NCBI RefSeq assembly: GCF_030580955.1
Contig: NZ_JAUQON010000004.1
Location: forward strand, 186,001-250,000
Reading direction: 5' to 3'
DNA from: Hymenobacter convexus
Lineage (GTDB): Bacteria; Bacteroidota; Bacteroidia; Cytophagales; Hymenobacteraceae
Length of the DNA stretch: 64,000 nt
The notes beneath the pieces were generated by a model, which was not told the DNA's origin, searched no databases, and worked only from the letters and a program-made list of their open reading frames with translations. The translations under genes and the position numbers were made by a program. Positions 32,317 through 41,850 of the stretch are shown here, piece after piece; position 1 is the stretch's first letter; every line of letters starts with the position of its first letter.

Positions 32317-32772
32317 ATGCGTCTTCCCTTTCTGATTCTGCCGTTCCTGGCCGCTGCGTGCAGCACCCGTCCCGCGCCGGAAACTCCAGCCAGCCCTCCC
32401 CCGGCCTCCCGCGCCGTGCCCGACGCCCAGCTGCGCGAAACCCGCTGGGTGCTCCGCCAGCTGGCCGGCCAGCCCGTGGCGGTACCCGCCGATACCCGCG
32501 AAGCCTACCTCACCCTCCGCGCCGACGGCACGGCCGAGGGCAACGGCAGCTGCAACCGCTTTCGAGGGAGCTTTTTCAGCGAGAAGCCCGGCGAGCTCAC
32601 CTTCACCCCCCTGATGAGCACGCGTATGAGCTGCCCGGCCATTGCCACGGAAAATGCTTTTACGGGCGCGATGGCTCAGGCCCGTAGCTACCGCATCAGC
32701 GGCGACACCCTTCGGGTGCTCGATGCCAATGGCGCGGCCGTGGCCCGGTTGGAGGCGGTGTATTTGCACTAG
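32317..32772 (+). CDS. META-domain (HslJ-like) lipoprotein
   Basis: 151 residues. A lipoprotein signal ends in the lipobox LAAAC, Cys15, so it is attached to a membrane. A Pro/Ala linker leads to a META domain: LRETRWVLRQLAGQPV, then LRADGTAEGNGSCNRFRGSF, then MSTRMSCPA and a final strand. HslJ-type META proteins are linked to heat and antibiotic tolerance in other bacteria; the role here is inferred only from the fold. Its 3' end overlaps the convergent M28 peptidase gene by four bases. Confidence 0.9.
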   Translation: MRLPFLILPFLAAACSTRPAPETPASPPPASRAVPDAQLRETRWVLRQLAGQPVAVPADTREAYLTLRADGTAEGNGSCNRFRGSFFSEKPGELTFTPLMSTRMSCPAIATENAFTGAMAQARSYRISGDTLRVLDANGAAVARLEAVYLH

Positions 32773-34109
32773 CGCTTGTCGTCGGTGAGGGGCGGGATAC
32801 GTGTGGGCGTCTGCTTGCCCGCCACAATGCCGCTGGCGCTCTGCGCAATGGCTTGGATAACGGCCGTCATGTTGGTCAGGTCCAGGGTTTCTACTTCGTC
32901 GTCTACGCTATGATAGAGGCCGTCGGTCGGAATCTGGTCGGTGCTGATGGTGTGGGCCGGCACGCCGAGGCGGGCCAGAGTAGCATTATCCGAGCGGTAG
33001 AACAGGTTTTGCTCTGGGTACGGGTCCGGTTCGAATTTGAATTTGCTGCCGGCGAGGTTGGCTTGCAGCAGCTTGCCGAAATCGGACCGCTCGTAGCCGG
33101 TGATGAAGGCGGTATTGGGGCCGAACTTGGCTTCCTTGCCAATCATCTCAATGTTGAACATGGCCGCGACCTGGTGCGGGTCGAGCTGCTTGGAGAAAAA
33201 TTGCGAGCCGAACCCGCCTACTTCCTCGGCCGCGAAAGCCACGAAGATGAGCGGGCGGGCGTTATCGTTTTTCTTCTTGAAATATTCGGCCAGGGCCACC
33301 ACGGCCGTCGTGCCGCTGGCATCGTCGTCGGCTCCGTTGGCGATAGAGTCGCCGGCGGGCGAGGGCTTGAGGTAGCCGAGGTGGTCGTAGTGCCCCGAAA
33401 ACACCACGTTTTCCTTGGCGCGCTTCGGGTCGTGGCCGGGCAGCATGCCCACCACATTGCGCAGCTCCACCGGCTGCGACACGCTGCTGGCGCTGATGCG
33501 GTAGGTGAGCGCCGCCGGCTTGGGTCCCAGCACAAATACCGTCGAAAAGGGTTTCGGTGCCTCGGCGCTGGTAGAGCCTTTGGCCGCGTACGCCGCTAGC
33601 TGGCGGAATATTTTGGTATGCGCCGTATCGACGAACACAAGGGTGTTGGCCGTGGGATGGATGTAGGAGAACATCTTGCCGCGCTCGGCCGGCTCGGGGC
33701 CGATGCTGACGATGGCCGGCGGCTGGGCATCCTCGCTGGTCCAGCGCAGCGTGGGCTGGCCGGAAATGGCCACCGCCTGCGCCGACCCCTGCGTTTGGTC
33801 GTTGATGACGGCCGCCACCGGGCTGGTCAGGCCCTGGTACACGGTGAGGGTTTGCTCGAAACCAGTTTTGCCCGGCAGCGGCTTCAAGCCAATGCGCTTG
33901 AACTCGGCGGCCAGAAACTGGGCGGCTTTCAGGCCGCCGGGCTGGCCGGTGCCCCGGCCCTGCATGTCGTCGGCGGCCAGCGCGGTTACGACCCGCGTCA
34001 CGGTGGCCGACGATACGGTGGTGGCTTTGGGCGCAGGTTTGGCAGCTTTTTTCTGAGCGGCGGCGGGCAGCGCGGTTAGCAGGGCGCCGAGGAGAAGGAG
34101 GTTTTTCAT
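32769..34109 (-). CDS. Secreted M28 family metallopeptidase (aminopeptidase)
   Basis: 446 residues with a signal peptide ending PAAAQ. The dizinc site is complete: GHYDHLG, NGADDDASG, FAAEEVGGFGS, NIEMIG and the final LYHSVDDE. This is the usual layout of M28 aminopeptidases with a PA-domain-like N-terminal segment (residues about 90-220). It acts in the periplasm or outside to release amino acids from peptides. It is convergent with the META lipoprotein gene and about 70 bases downstream of an unknown secreted protein on the same strand. Confidence 0.93.
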   Translation of the reverse strand: MKNLLLLGALLTALPAAAQKKAAKPAPKATTVSSATVTRVVTALAADDMQGRGTGQPGGLKAAQFLAAEFKRIGLKPLPGKTGFEQTLTVYQGLTSPVAAVINDQTQGSAQAVAISGQPTLRWTSEDAQPPAIVSIGPEPAERGKMFSYIHPTANTLVFVDTAHTKIFRQLAAYAAKGSTSAEAPKPFSTVFVLGPKPAALTYRISASSVSQPVELRNVVGMLPGHDPKRAKENVVFSGHYDHLGYLKPSPAGDSIANGADDDASGTTAVVALAEYFKKKNDNARPLIFVAFAAEEVGGFGSQFFSKQLDPHQVAAMFNIEMIGKEAKFGPNTAFITGYERSDFGKLLQANLAGSKFKFEPDPYPEQNLFYRSDNATLARLGVPAHTISTDQIPTDGLYHSVDDEVETLDLTNMTAVIQAIAQSASGIVAGKQTPTRIPPLTDDKR

Positions 34110-34181
34110 AGAAATAATTTAGCGCAATAAGCTGCAAAGTTGAAGAGCTGCGGTGGTAAAAATCCAGAGGGCGGGCCGTCG

Positions 34182-35081
34182 TTACTTGCCAGCAGCCTGC
34201 GCAAAGTCTTTCAGATTGCCCTTGGTCACCACGTTGCCGCTTTTCAGGCCCATGCCGCCTACCGACATGGCCAGCATGGCGCCATCGACGGGGTCCATAA
34301 TGACGAGGGCCGTCATGTTGCCCGTCACGGGCAGAATCCGGACGCAGGCGTAGCGGGCGTCGGCGTCGTTGACGGCGGATTCGATGGTTTCGCGCGGCAC
34401 TAGCTGAAAGGCAAATGGATACGCCTGCTTGATGTCGGCCGCGCTAAGCTTGCCGTTCATTTCGGCTTCGTCGAGCAGCAGGGTTTTGCTCCGCAGGCGC
34501 TTGCCGTGCTCGGCCATCAGGTCTTTGTTGCTTTTGCCAGCGGCGCGCTCTTCCAGCTGGGACTGCAAAATTTTCAGGCTAAAAACCACGTCGCTCGTGC
34601 GCACCACACCCGGCGCCAAATACACCGGTGCGATGGTGCGCTCCGAGCCGTTGCTGATGATATTCAGCAAAAAAGCCGTTTTCGATTCCGAAGTATAAAT
34701 GGCACCACCGCGGGCCGCGCCCCCGCTGAGGTGCTCCAGCACCGTAAAATTGTCGTGCTTAAACACCCCGTGGCGGTAGGCTTTGTCCTTCACCAGCACC
34801 GCCAGTTCGGCCTCGTGCCGGAACTCCACGGAGGGCGAAAAGTGCCAGATTTTCGGCGCCAGCTCCTCAATCAGGACGTTGTAGTTCTTCACAAACGATT
34901 TGTAGGCTTCCAACTCGCCTGGTTTTTTGGCCAGCTTTTTCAGCTTGTCCGGTTCTTCGTCTTTGAGCACGACGATGAGGGACTGGTTTTTCAGGATAGC
35001 CAAAGATTCGTCGGACTGCGCCCGGGCAACCAGGCCACTGGCACTGAGCACGGCCGTGAACAGCAGAAAAAGCTTTCTCAT
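34182..35081 (-). CDS. Secreted hypothetical protein
   Basis: 299 residues with a signal peptide ending LVARAQ. No domain recognised. The mature part starts with a charged helical stretch (LIVVLKDEEPDKLKKLAKKPGE cut short here at LKDEEPDKLKKLAKK) followed by mixed alpha/beta sequence; no catalytic motif or Cys-rich region is visible. It might be cotranscribed with the M28 peptidase (72 bases between them). Its own upstream region is separated from the pyruvate carboxylase gene by a terminator. Confidence 0.7.
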   Translation of the reverse strand: MRKLFLLFTAVLSASGLVARAQSDESLAILKNQSLIVVLKDEEPDKLKKLAKKPGELEAYKSFVKNYNVLIEELAPKIWHFSPSVEFRHEAELAVLVKDKAYRHGVFKHDNFTVLEHLSGGAARGGAIYTSESKTAFLLNIISNGSERTIAPVYLAPGVVRTSDVVFSLKILQSQLEERAAGKSNKDLMAEHGKRLRSKTLLLDEAEMNGKLSAADIKQAYPFAFQLVPRETIESAVNDADARYACVRILPVTGNMTALVIMDPVDGAMLAMSVGGMGLKSGNVVTKGNLKDFAQAAGK

Positions 35082-35140
35082 AAGGGAACCAACACCTGGC
35101 TAAGGATGAAATAAGGCTGCAATAACGGGCACCCGCGCGC

Positions 35141-35190
35141 AAAAAAGCGGGCCCGCCCAACGCCTCCGCGAAGGCCTTGGGCGTGCCCGC
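35141..35190 (-). terminator. Terminator of the pyruvate carboxylase gene
   Basis: A long stem (35147-35164 with 35173-35190; outer GCGGGC/GCCCGC, inner GCCCAA/TTGGGC, two mismatches). On the minus strand it is followed by TTTTTT (complement of 35141-35146). Confidence 0.82.
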
Positions 35191-35217
35191 TTGCGGCGGC
35201 CGTTTCTCCCCAGAATA

Positions 35218-35262
35218 GCCGGCCTGCGGCCCGGCTGCAAATGGCGCGGGCCGCAGGCCGGC
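35218..35262. other. GC-rich hairpin next to the pyruvate carboxylase stop
   Basis: GCCGGCCTGCGGCCCG (35218-35233) is the exact reverse complement of 35247-35262. No T run follows on either strand, so it may protect the mRNA 3' end ahead of the true terminator. Confidence 0.7.
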
Positions 35263-35264
35263 GG

Positions 35265-38200
35265 TTAGCTCAGCGTCAGCACCAGGTCATCGGCGCTCAC
35301 GCGGGTGCCTTCGGGCAGCACCACGTCGGCCACGGTCAGGTCCTGCGGGGCGGTGATGGTGGTTTCCATCTTCATGGCCTCGATGACGAAGAGGGGGGTG
35401 TTTTTGGGGGCGGCCTGGCCGGGTTTCACCAGCACTTTACTCAGCATACCCTGTAGCGGCGCGCCCACCTGGCGCGGGTTGGCTTTGTCAACTTTGGCGT
35501 TGCTGACTTTGGTGACTTCCACCGACTGGTCGCGCACCTGCAGGTTGCGGGTTTGGCCGTTGAGGGTGAAGAAGATGGTGCGGCAGCCTTCCTCATTGAT
35601 ATCGCCCACCGACTCCAGACGTACGATAACCGACTTGCCCCGGGCAATTTCGATGATGGTTTCCTCGCCCGATTTCAGGCCGTAGAAGAACGTGGAAGTA
35701 GGCACCTTGCTCACGTTGCCGAACTTCTGGCGGAAGGCCCAATACTCTTCGAAAACCTTCGGATAGAGCAGCGAGGAGAGCATATCGGTGAACTTCGCGC
35801 CGGGGAATTTCTCCTGGAAAGCAGGCCATTCCGTATCGAAATCAATCGGGGCCAAGTGCTCGTTGGGTCGGTCGGTAAAAGGTGTTTCGTTCTTGAGAAT
35901 CAGCTTCTGCAGCTCGGCCGGCCAGCCGCCTTCGGGCTGGCCGATGTCGCCCCGGAACAGTTCGCGCACCGATTCGGGGAAATTCAGACCTTCGCCCTTT
36001 TCCATCACGTCCTGGGGCGTGAGGTTGTTCGAAACCATGAACAGGGCCATATCCCCCACCACTTTGGAGCTGGGCGTCACCTTCACAATGTCGCCGAACA
36101 TCATATTTACATCGGCAAATCGCTGCTTCACTTCCTCGAATTTGTCGAGCAAGCCCAGTGAGGCCGCCTGCGGACGCAGGTTGGAATACTGCCCGCCGGG
36201 AATCTCGTGCTGGAACACCTCGGACGTACCGGCCTTCAGGCCCGACTCGAACGGGTAGTACATCTCGCGCACGGCTTCCCAGTAGTTGCTGAACTCGTTG
36301 AGCGAATGCTGGTCGAACTCGCGGTGGCGCGGCGTACCCCGGAACATCTCGACCACCGAGTTGAAGTTGGGCTGCGAGGTGAGGCCCGAGAGCGAGCCAA
36401 TAGCCACGTCGATGACGTTGACGCCGGCTTCCACGGCTTTGGCGTAGGTAGCAGGCTGGAGCGAGGACGTGTCGTGGGTGTGTAGGTGAATGGGAATTTT
36501 CACCGTATCGCGCAGGCCCTGAATCAGTTCTGTTGCGGCGTAGGGCTTCAGCAAGCCCGCCATATCCTTGATGCACAGAATGTGGGCGCCGGCATCTTCG
36601 AGCTGCTTGGCCAGCTTGAGGTAGTAGTCGAGGGTGTATTTGGTACGGTTCGGGTCCATGATGTCCCCGGTGTAGCAAATGCTGGCCTCGGCCAGGCGGG
36701 TGGTTTTGTTGCGCACGAAACCGATGCAGGACTCCAGCCCTTTCATCCAGTTCAATGAGTCGAAAATGCGGAATACATCTACGCCCGTTTCGGCGGCCTG
36801 CTGCACGAAGCACTCAATCAGGTTGTCCGGGTAAGCCTTGTACCCCACGCCATTGGCGCCGCGGATGAGCATTTGCAGGAGGATGTTCGGAATGGCCTCG
36901 CGCAGCTTGGCGAGGCGCTCCCATGGGTCTTCGTGCAGGAAGCGCAGGGCCACATCGAAGGTGGCGCCGCCCCAGACTTCGAGCGAAAACGTCTGGGGGT
37001 GCTGCTGGGCGTAGGCGCGGGCCACTTTCAGCATGTCCCAGGTCCGCATGCGGGTGGCCAGCAAGCTCTGGTGGGCGTCGCGCAGGGTGGTGTCGGTGTA
37101 GTGAATGAGCGGCTCGTTGCGCAGCCACTCGGCAAATTTCTCGGGGCCCAGCTCATCCAGCTTTTGCTTGGTGCCGGGGGCGGGCTCGGTGTGGTCGAAG
37201 TGCGGGATATGCGGGCGGCGCGGGTTGGCGCGGGGGTCGAGCAGGTTTCGCACGTCGGGGTTGCCGTTCACTACCGTCTCGCCGATGAAGCCGAGCAGGC
37301 GCGTGGCCCGGTCCTGCCGGTTCTCGAACTTGAACAGCTCGGGGTGGTCCTTGATGAAGTCGACGGTGGCGTGGCCGGTCTGGAATTCCTCATTGCCGAC
37401 GATATTTTTCAGGAACGGGATGTTTGTGCGCACCCCGCGCACCCGAAATTCGTCCAGCGCGCGCAGCATTTTCTGGGCCGCGCCGTGCAGCGTGGGCGCG
37501 TGGGCCGAGATTTTGACCAGCATCGAATCAAAAAACGGCGAGATAATCGCCCCCTGGTACACCGAGCCCTCGTCGAGCCGGATGCCGAAGCCGCCGGCCG
37601 TGCGGTAGGCCACGATGGTGCCGTAGTCGGGCTTGAAGTCGTTTTCGGGGTTCTCGGTCGTCACGCGGCACTGCACCGCAAAGCCGGCGCGCAGCGGCAC
37701 CACATCGGGCCCGAGGCCAATTTCGGGGTCGCTGAGCTTGTAGTTGGCCGCGATGTAGAGTTGGGTTTTGATGAGGTCGATGCCCGTAATCATCTCGGTC
37801 ACGGTATGCTCGACCTGGATGCGCGGGTTCACTTCGATGAAGTAAATCCGGTCCTGCTCGGGGTTTACCAGGAATTCCACGGTGCCCACGTTGTCGTAGC
37901 CCACGGCCCGGCCGATGCGCAGGGCGTACTCATATAAGAGGTGGCGCTGGTGGTCGGGCAGGTTCATGGCCGGGGCCACTTCCACCACTTTCTGGAAGCG
38001 GCGCTGCACCGAGCAGTCGCGCTCGTACAGGTGCACGAGGTTTCCGTGGTGGTCGCCCACCAGCTGCACCTCGATGTGTTTGGGCCGCTCCACGAACTTC
38101 TCCAGAAACACCGTGTCGTCACCGAAAGCATTCTTGGCCTCATTGCGGGCCTCAAAAAAGCCTTTTTCCAGCTGCTCATCGTCGCGGATGATGCGCATGC

Positions 38201-38705
38201 CGCGCCCGCCGCCGCCGGCCGCCGCCTTCAGCATCACGGGGTAGCCAATGCGCTGGGCCTCGGTTTTGGCGGTTTCGAAGTCGACCAGGTCGGCTTCGCT
38301 GCTTTCAATCTGGGGCACCTGGCAGCGCAGGGCCACTTCTTTGGCGCGCACCTTGTCGCCGAGGGCTTCCATCACTTCGGGCCGGGGGCCGACGAAGATG
38401 ATGCCTTCCTCGGCGCAGCGGCGCGAGAGGGTCGCATTCTCCGAAAGGAAGCCGTAGCCGGGGTGAATGGCGTTGGCACCGTTCTCTTTGGCGATGCGGA
38501 TGACGCCTTCGATGTCCAGATACGGCTTCAGTGGCTCGTCGTCCCGGCCAATCTGGTAGGCTTCGTCGGCCTTGTAGCGGTGCTGTGAGTACCGGTCCTC
38601 GAAGGTGTAAATGGCCACCGTCGGGATGTTGAGCTCATTGGCGGCGCGCATCACGCGAATCGCAATTTCGCCACGGTTGGCGACTAGGAGTTTAGTTATG
38701 TTCAT
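35265..38705 (-). CDS. pyc: Pyruvate carboxylase
   Basis: 1146 residues, the full single-chain form. It makes oxaloacetate from pyruvate and bicarbonate with ATP, replenishing the TCA cycle and feeding gluconeogenesis. Order of domains: biotin carboxylase (1-450; KAAAGGGGRGMRI for ATP, EVNPRIQVEHTVTEM), carboxyltransferase (about 530-800; DTTLRDAHQSLLATRMRT, HTHDTS), the allosteric/linker region, and biotin carrier with EAMKMET, K1112 being the biotin site. The start is ATG 38705 (MNITKLLVANRGEIAIR). It has its own terminator and is monocistronic. Confidence 0.98.
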   Translation of the reverse strand: MNITKLLVANRGEIAIRVMRAANELNIPTVAIYTFEDRYSQHRYKADEAYQIGRDDEPLKPYLDIEGVIRIAKENGANAIHPGYGFLSENATLSRRCAEEGIIFVGPRPEVMEALGDKVRAKEVALRCQVPQIESSEADLVDFETAKTEAQRIGYPVMLKAAAGGGGRGMRIIRDDEQLEKGFFEARNEAKNAFGDDTVFLEKFVERPKHIEVQLVGDHHGNLVHLYERDCSVQRRFQKVVEVAPAMNLPDHQRHLLYEYALRIGRAVGYDNVGTVEFLVNPEQDRIYFIEVNPRIQVEHTVTEMITGIDLIKTQLYIAANYKLSDPEIGLGPDVVPLRAGFAVQCRVTTENPENDFKPDYGTIVAYRTAGGFGIRLDEGSVYQGAIISPFFDSMLVKISAHAPTLHGAAQKMLRALDEFRVRGVRTNIPFLKNIVGNEEFQTGHATVDFIKDHPELFKFENRQDRATRLLGFIGETVVNGNPDVRNLLDPRANPRRPHIPHFDHTEPAPGTKQKLDELGPEKFAEWLRNEPLIHYTDTTLRDAHQSLLATRMRTWDMLKVARAYAQQHPQTFSLEVWGGATFDVALRFLHEDPWERLAKLREAIPNILLQMLIRGANGVGYKAYPDNLIECFVQQAAETGVDVFRIFDSLNWMKGLESCIGFVRNKTTRLAEASICYTGDIMDPNRTKYTLDYYLKLAKQLEDAGAHILCIKDMAGLLKPYAATELIQGLRDTVKIPIHLHTHDTSSLQPATYAKAVEAGVNVIDVAIGSLSGLTSQPNFNSVVEMFRGTPRHREFDQHSLNEFSNYWEAVREMYYPFESGLKAGTSEVFQHEIPGGQYSNLRPQAASLGLLDKFEEVKQRFADVNMMFGDIVKVTPSSKVVGDMALFMVSNNLTPQDVMEKGEGLNFPESVRELFRGDIGQPEGGWPAELQKLILKNETPFTDRPNEHLAPIDFDTEWPAFQEKFPGAKFTDMLSSLLYPKVFEEYWAFRQKFGNVSKVPTSTFFYGLKSGEETIIEIARGKSVIVRLESVGDINEEGCRTIFFTLNGQTRNLQVRDQSVEVTKVSNAKVDKANPRQVGAPLQGMLSKVLVKPGQAAPKNTPLFVIEAMKMETTITAPQDLTVADVVLPEGTRVSADDLVLTLS

Positions 38706-38818
38706 AGAAGCTGGTGGGGTGATAGGCGCGCTTACGGCGAATGTAGGCGAAAGGCTGCTGCGCGCCTACTTTCCAGGCATTTTGATTCGGCTATATTCTA
38801 AAAAAATCAGCTCAAAAA

Positions 38819-38906
38819 GTATAGAGACGCGACACTTCGCGTCTCGGCGTTGAACCATGATGGGCAAAGGGTGCGGCACCGGAGACGTGAAGTGTCGCGT
38901 CTCTAC
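38819..38906. repeat. Inverted repeat of the AGAGACGCGACACTTCGCGT family
   Basis: The left arm (38819-38845) and right arm (38882-38906) pair over about 25 bases with a few mismatches. The left arm also contains a small internal hairpin (GAGACGCGACACTTCGCGTCTC). It lies between the divergent pyruvate carboxylase and SDR genes, close to both promoters. Confidence 0.85.
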
Positions 38907-38999
38907 AGCGGCCAAAGCCCTGCTGTGAATGGCCCAAAACCTTCGGACAGTGGGCGCGTTGTGCAGGGACACTTCACGTACCGTTTCGCTCACTCCCGC

Positions 39000-39716
39000 A
39001 TGGATTTTACCGACAAAAACATTCTGCTCATCGGCGCCTCCTCGGGCATTGGACTGGCCACCGCGAAGCTCCTCAGCAACCTCAAAGTCAACTTATTCAC
39101 CGCCTCGCGCCACCTCTCGCCGGAGCTGGAAACCCTGGGTACCACGCACTTCACCTACGACGCCACCCAACCCGTGGGCACCGCTTTTGATGCCCTGCCC
39201 GACGTGCTGCACGGCGTGGCCTACTTCCCTGGCAGCATCAAGCTACGGCCGTTTGAGCGCATTCCCACGGAGGATTTCCAGGCTGATTTCGACCTGAATG
39301 TGCTGGGCGCGGTACGCGTCATCCAGGCCACCATCAAGCGGCTGAAAAAGGCGGAGGGCACGGCCTCCATCGTGCTGTTCAGCACCGTGGCGGCCGATAC
39401 GGGCATGAGTTTCCACGCCAGCATCGCCACCGCCAAGGCGGCCGTGGAGGGCCTCACCCGCGCCCTGGCCGCCGAATACGCGGCCAGCGGCGTGCGCGTG
39501 AACTGCATCGCGCCCTCGCTCACCAACACGCCCCTGGCAGCCGCCCTGCTCAACTCGCCCGAGAAGATAGAAGCCGGCGGCAAGCGCCACCCCTTGCAGC
39601 GCATCGGCCAGCCCGAGGATTTGGCCTATACGGCCTCCTTCCTGCTCTCCGACCACAGCGCCTTTGTGACGGGCCAGGTACTGGCCGTGGACGGTGGCAT
39701 GGGAAAATTGAAGTAA
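39000..39716 (+). CDS. SDR-family protein lacking the catalytic tyrosine
   Basis: 238 residues from ATG 39000 (MDFTDKNILLIGASSGIG). The cofactor loop GASSGIG (12-18) is intact. The usual NNAG is replaced by YFPGS, and at the active site the sequence is SFHASIATAKAAVEG: K146 is kept, but the tyrosine position (142) is Ile. It may therefore act with other residues or have lost reductase activity. The C-terminus (GQPEDLAYTASFLLSDHSAFVTGQ, split over QVLAVDGGMGKLK) is standard SDR. The substrate is unknown. A 34-bp inverted repeat lies after it. Confidence 0.88.
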   Translation: MDFTDKNILLIGASSGIGLATAKLLSNLKVNLFTASRHLSPELETLGTTHFTYDATQPVGTAFDALPDVLHGVAYFPGSIKLRPFERIPTEDFQADFDLNVLGAVRVIQATIKRLKKAEGTASIVLFSTVAADTGMSFHASIATAKAAVEGLTRALAAEYAASGVRVNCIAPSLTNTPLAAALLNSPEKIEAGGKRHPLQRIGQPEDLAYTASFLLSDHSAFVTGQVLAVDGGMGKLK

Positions 39717-39721
39717 GGGGG

Positions 39722-39808
39722 TTTAGTTGTCAGTTGCTCGTTGTCAGTCGTTAGGCCAAATGACTGTCAACTGAGCCTAACAACTGACAACGAGCAACTG
39801 ACAACTAA
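39722..39808. repeat. Inverted repeat made of GTTGTCAGTTGCTCG words
   Basis: TTAGTTGTCAGTTGCTCGTT (39723 onward) and the stretch ending at 39808 are reverse complements over 34 bases with one mismatch. The arm is built from short CAACTGACAA-like words. It lies between the SDR and photolyase genes. Confidence 0.85.
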
Positions 39809-39814
39809 CCAAGC

Positions 39815-41140
39815 ATGAAAATCTGCATTTTCTGGCACCGGCGCGACCTGCGCATTCACGACAACGCGGGCCTGGCGGCGGCGCTGACCAGCGGCCTGCC
39901 GGTGCTGCCGCTGTTCATTTACGATAAGGATATTCTGGACCATCTGCCCGATAAGGCCGATGCCCGGCTCACTTTTATTTATGATGAAGTGGAAAAGCTG
40001 GCCCAGCAAACCGAGGCGGCCGGCGGCACCTTCCTGGCCCGCTACGGGCAGCCGCTGGCGGTGCTGGAGCAACTGGTGAAGGATTTCGACGTGGCGGCCG
40101 TGCACACCAACGAGGACTACGAACCGTACGCTACCCAACGCGATACCACCGTGGCCGAGCTGCTGAAGAAACACAGCGTCGAGTTCCATACCTATAAAGA
40201 CCAGGTTATTTTCGCCAAAGACGAAATCATGACCAAATCGGGCACGGTGCCCAAGGTGTTCGGGGCGTATTTGAAAGCCTACACGGCCAGGCTAACAGAT
40301 GAGCTGCTGGAGCCGCGCGACTCCAAAAAAACCTTCAAAAAGGAGCACCTGCACCACGTTTCCAAAGAAAAATCCGGCGTCCGGCCCACACTCAAAAGCA
40401 TGGGTTTTGAACGCAAGGAGCAATACTTCCCTCCTACCAGGCTGCCCGCCGACAGCATCGTGCGCAACTACCACAAAACCCGCGACACGCCCGCCGACGA
40501 GCACGGCAGCACCCGCGAGTCGTTGAACCTGCGCTTCGGCACCCTCAGTGTGCGCGAGGTAATGAAGCAGGCCAAAGAACTAAATCCGAAGCTACTGGCC
40601 GAAATTATCTGGCGCGATTTCTTCATGATGCTGCTCTGGCATTTCCCGAAAACGGCCACCGAGAGCTACGACCCCAAAATGCGGCACATCCCCTACCGCA
40701 ACAACCAGGACGAATTCCAGGCTTGGTGCGAGGGCCGCACCGGCTACCCGCTGGTAGATGCCGGCATGCGCCAGCTCAACGAAACCGGCTACCTGCCCAA
40801 CCGCGTGCGCATGACCGTGGCGGGCTTTCTGGTGAAGCACCTATTCATCGACTGGCGCTGGGGCGAACGGTATTTCGCCGATAAGCTCCTCGACTACGAC
40901 ATGGCTAACAACGTGGGCAACTGGCAATGGATGGCCGGCACCGGCACCATTTCCGCCCCCTGGTTCCGGGTGTACAGCCCCGAAAGCCAGCAGGCACAAG
41001 TCGACCCCAAGATGAAGTATATCCGGCGCTGGGTACCTGAAGTGGGCACAGCGAAGTATCCCAAGCCGATTGTGGAGCACAAATTTGCCCGGGAGCGGGC
41101 CGTAGAAGCCATTCGAGCGGCGCGCATTGCGGCTAGCTAA
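39815..41140 (+). CDS. phr: Deoxyribodipyrimidine photolyase (class I cryptochrome/photolyase)
   Basis: 441 residues. Repairs UV-induced cyclobutane pyrimidine dimers with light energy, using FADH-. The antenna domain starts FWHRRDLRIHDNAGL; the FAD-binding domain has the signatures EIIWRDFFMMLLWHFP, WCEGRTGYPLVDAGMRQL, TGYLPNRVRMTVAGFL and DYDMANNVGNWQWMAGTG. The Asn/Trp-rich terminal motif and the Trp chain for photoreduction are conserved. The length is slightly below the 470 typical for the class. No antenna cofactor can be assigned. It is likely to be photolyase rather than a regulatory cryptochrome, but that is not provable from sequence alone. Confidence 0.95.
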   Translation: MKICIFWHRRDLRIHDNAGLAAALTSGLPVLPLFIYDKDILDHLPDKADARLTFIYDEVEKLAQQTEAAGGTFLARYGQPLAVLEQLVKDFDVAAVHTNEDYEPYATQRDTTVAELLKKHSVEFHTYKDQVIFAKDEIMTKSGTVPKVFGAYLKAYTARLTDELLEPRDSKKTFKKEHLHHVSKEKSGVRPTLKSMGFERKEQYFPPTRLPADSIVRNYHKTRDTPADEHGSTRESLNLRFGTLSVREVMKQAKELNPKLLAEIIWRDFFMMLLWHFPKTATESYDPKMRHIPYRNNQDEFQAWCEGRTGYPLVDAGMRQLNETGYLPNRVRMTVAGFLVKHLFIDWRWGERYFADKLLDYDMANNVGNWQWMAGTGTISAPWFRVYSPESQQAQVDPKMKYIRRWVPEVGTAKYPKPIVEHKFARERAVEAIRAARIAAS

Positions 41141-41210
41141 GGCCATAATATCATTGGGTTTTACTGCCATTGCAGCCGAACCGTAGGCCCTTCGCCGCGG
41201 TTATACCGGC

Positions 41211-41840
41211 ATGGAAAAGGACCGAATCAAACAAGCCTATCTCGACTTCGTGCTCAACGAAGGCCAGCCGCCGCAATCGGTGTTCAAGCTCACCCAGCAG
41301 CTGGGCCTGGCCGAAGCGGAGTTTTACCAGAGCTACCCCAATTTCGAAGCCATCGACCGCGAAATCTGGGCTGATTTTGGCCGACAGGCGCGCGAAACTG
41401 CCGCCGCCGAGCCCGTGTGGGAAGGCTACGGCAGCCGCGAAAAGTTGCTGGCGTTTTACTACACGCTGCTCGAAATTCTCAAAAGCAACCGCTCCTATGC
41501 GCTGATGAGCCTGCGGCGCTCGCTGCACCGCATCCCGGCGCTGTCGCCGCGCGTGCTCGACGACTTTCGGCAGGATTTTGAATACTTCGTGGGTGATATC
41601 CTGCGCGACGGCCGCGTGAGCGGCGAAATCGCCAACCGCCCGCTGGTGCAGGACGGCTACCCGCGCTTCTTCTGGCAACAGGCGCTATTTGTGCTCGGTT
41701 ACTTCGCCAAAGATGACACTGTGAATTTTGAGCGCACCGACGCCGCCGTGGAAAAAGCCGTGACGCTGAGCTTCGACCTGGTGGGCCGCAATACGCTGGA
41801 TTCGGCCGTGGATTTCGTGCGTTTTTTGGTAAGGCGGTAA
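41211..41840 (+). CDS. TetR/AcrR-like regulator
   Basis: 209 residues. The first 50 have the pattern of a TetR-type DNA-binding domain: IKQAYLDFVLNEGQPPQS, then VFKLTQQLGLAEAEFYQSYPNFEAIDREIW, with the recognition helix around LAEAEFYQSYPN. The remaining helices would bind a ligand, and they include an LRRSLHRIPALSPRVLDDF stretch. The HTH is unusual in having AEAEFYQ where most have KGTFYRH, so DNA binding may differ. It lies 70 bases after the photolyase gene and 150 before the kinase-like gene, and its targets are unknown. Confidence 0.8.
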   Translation: MEKDRIKQAYLDFVLNEGQPPQSVFKLTQQLGLAEAEFYQSYPNFEAIDREIWADFGRQARETAAAEPVWEGYGSREKLLAFYYTLLEILKSNRSYALMSLRRSLHRIPALSPRVLDDFRQDFEYFVGDILRDGRVSGEIANRPLVQDGYPRFFWQQALFVLGYFAKDDTVNFERTDAAVEKAVTLSFDLVGRNTLDSAVDFVRFLVRR

Positions 41841-41850
41841 TTCCAAGTCT

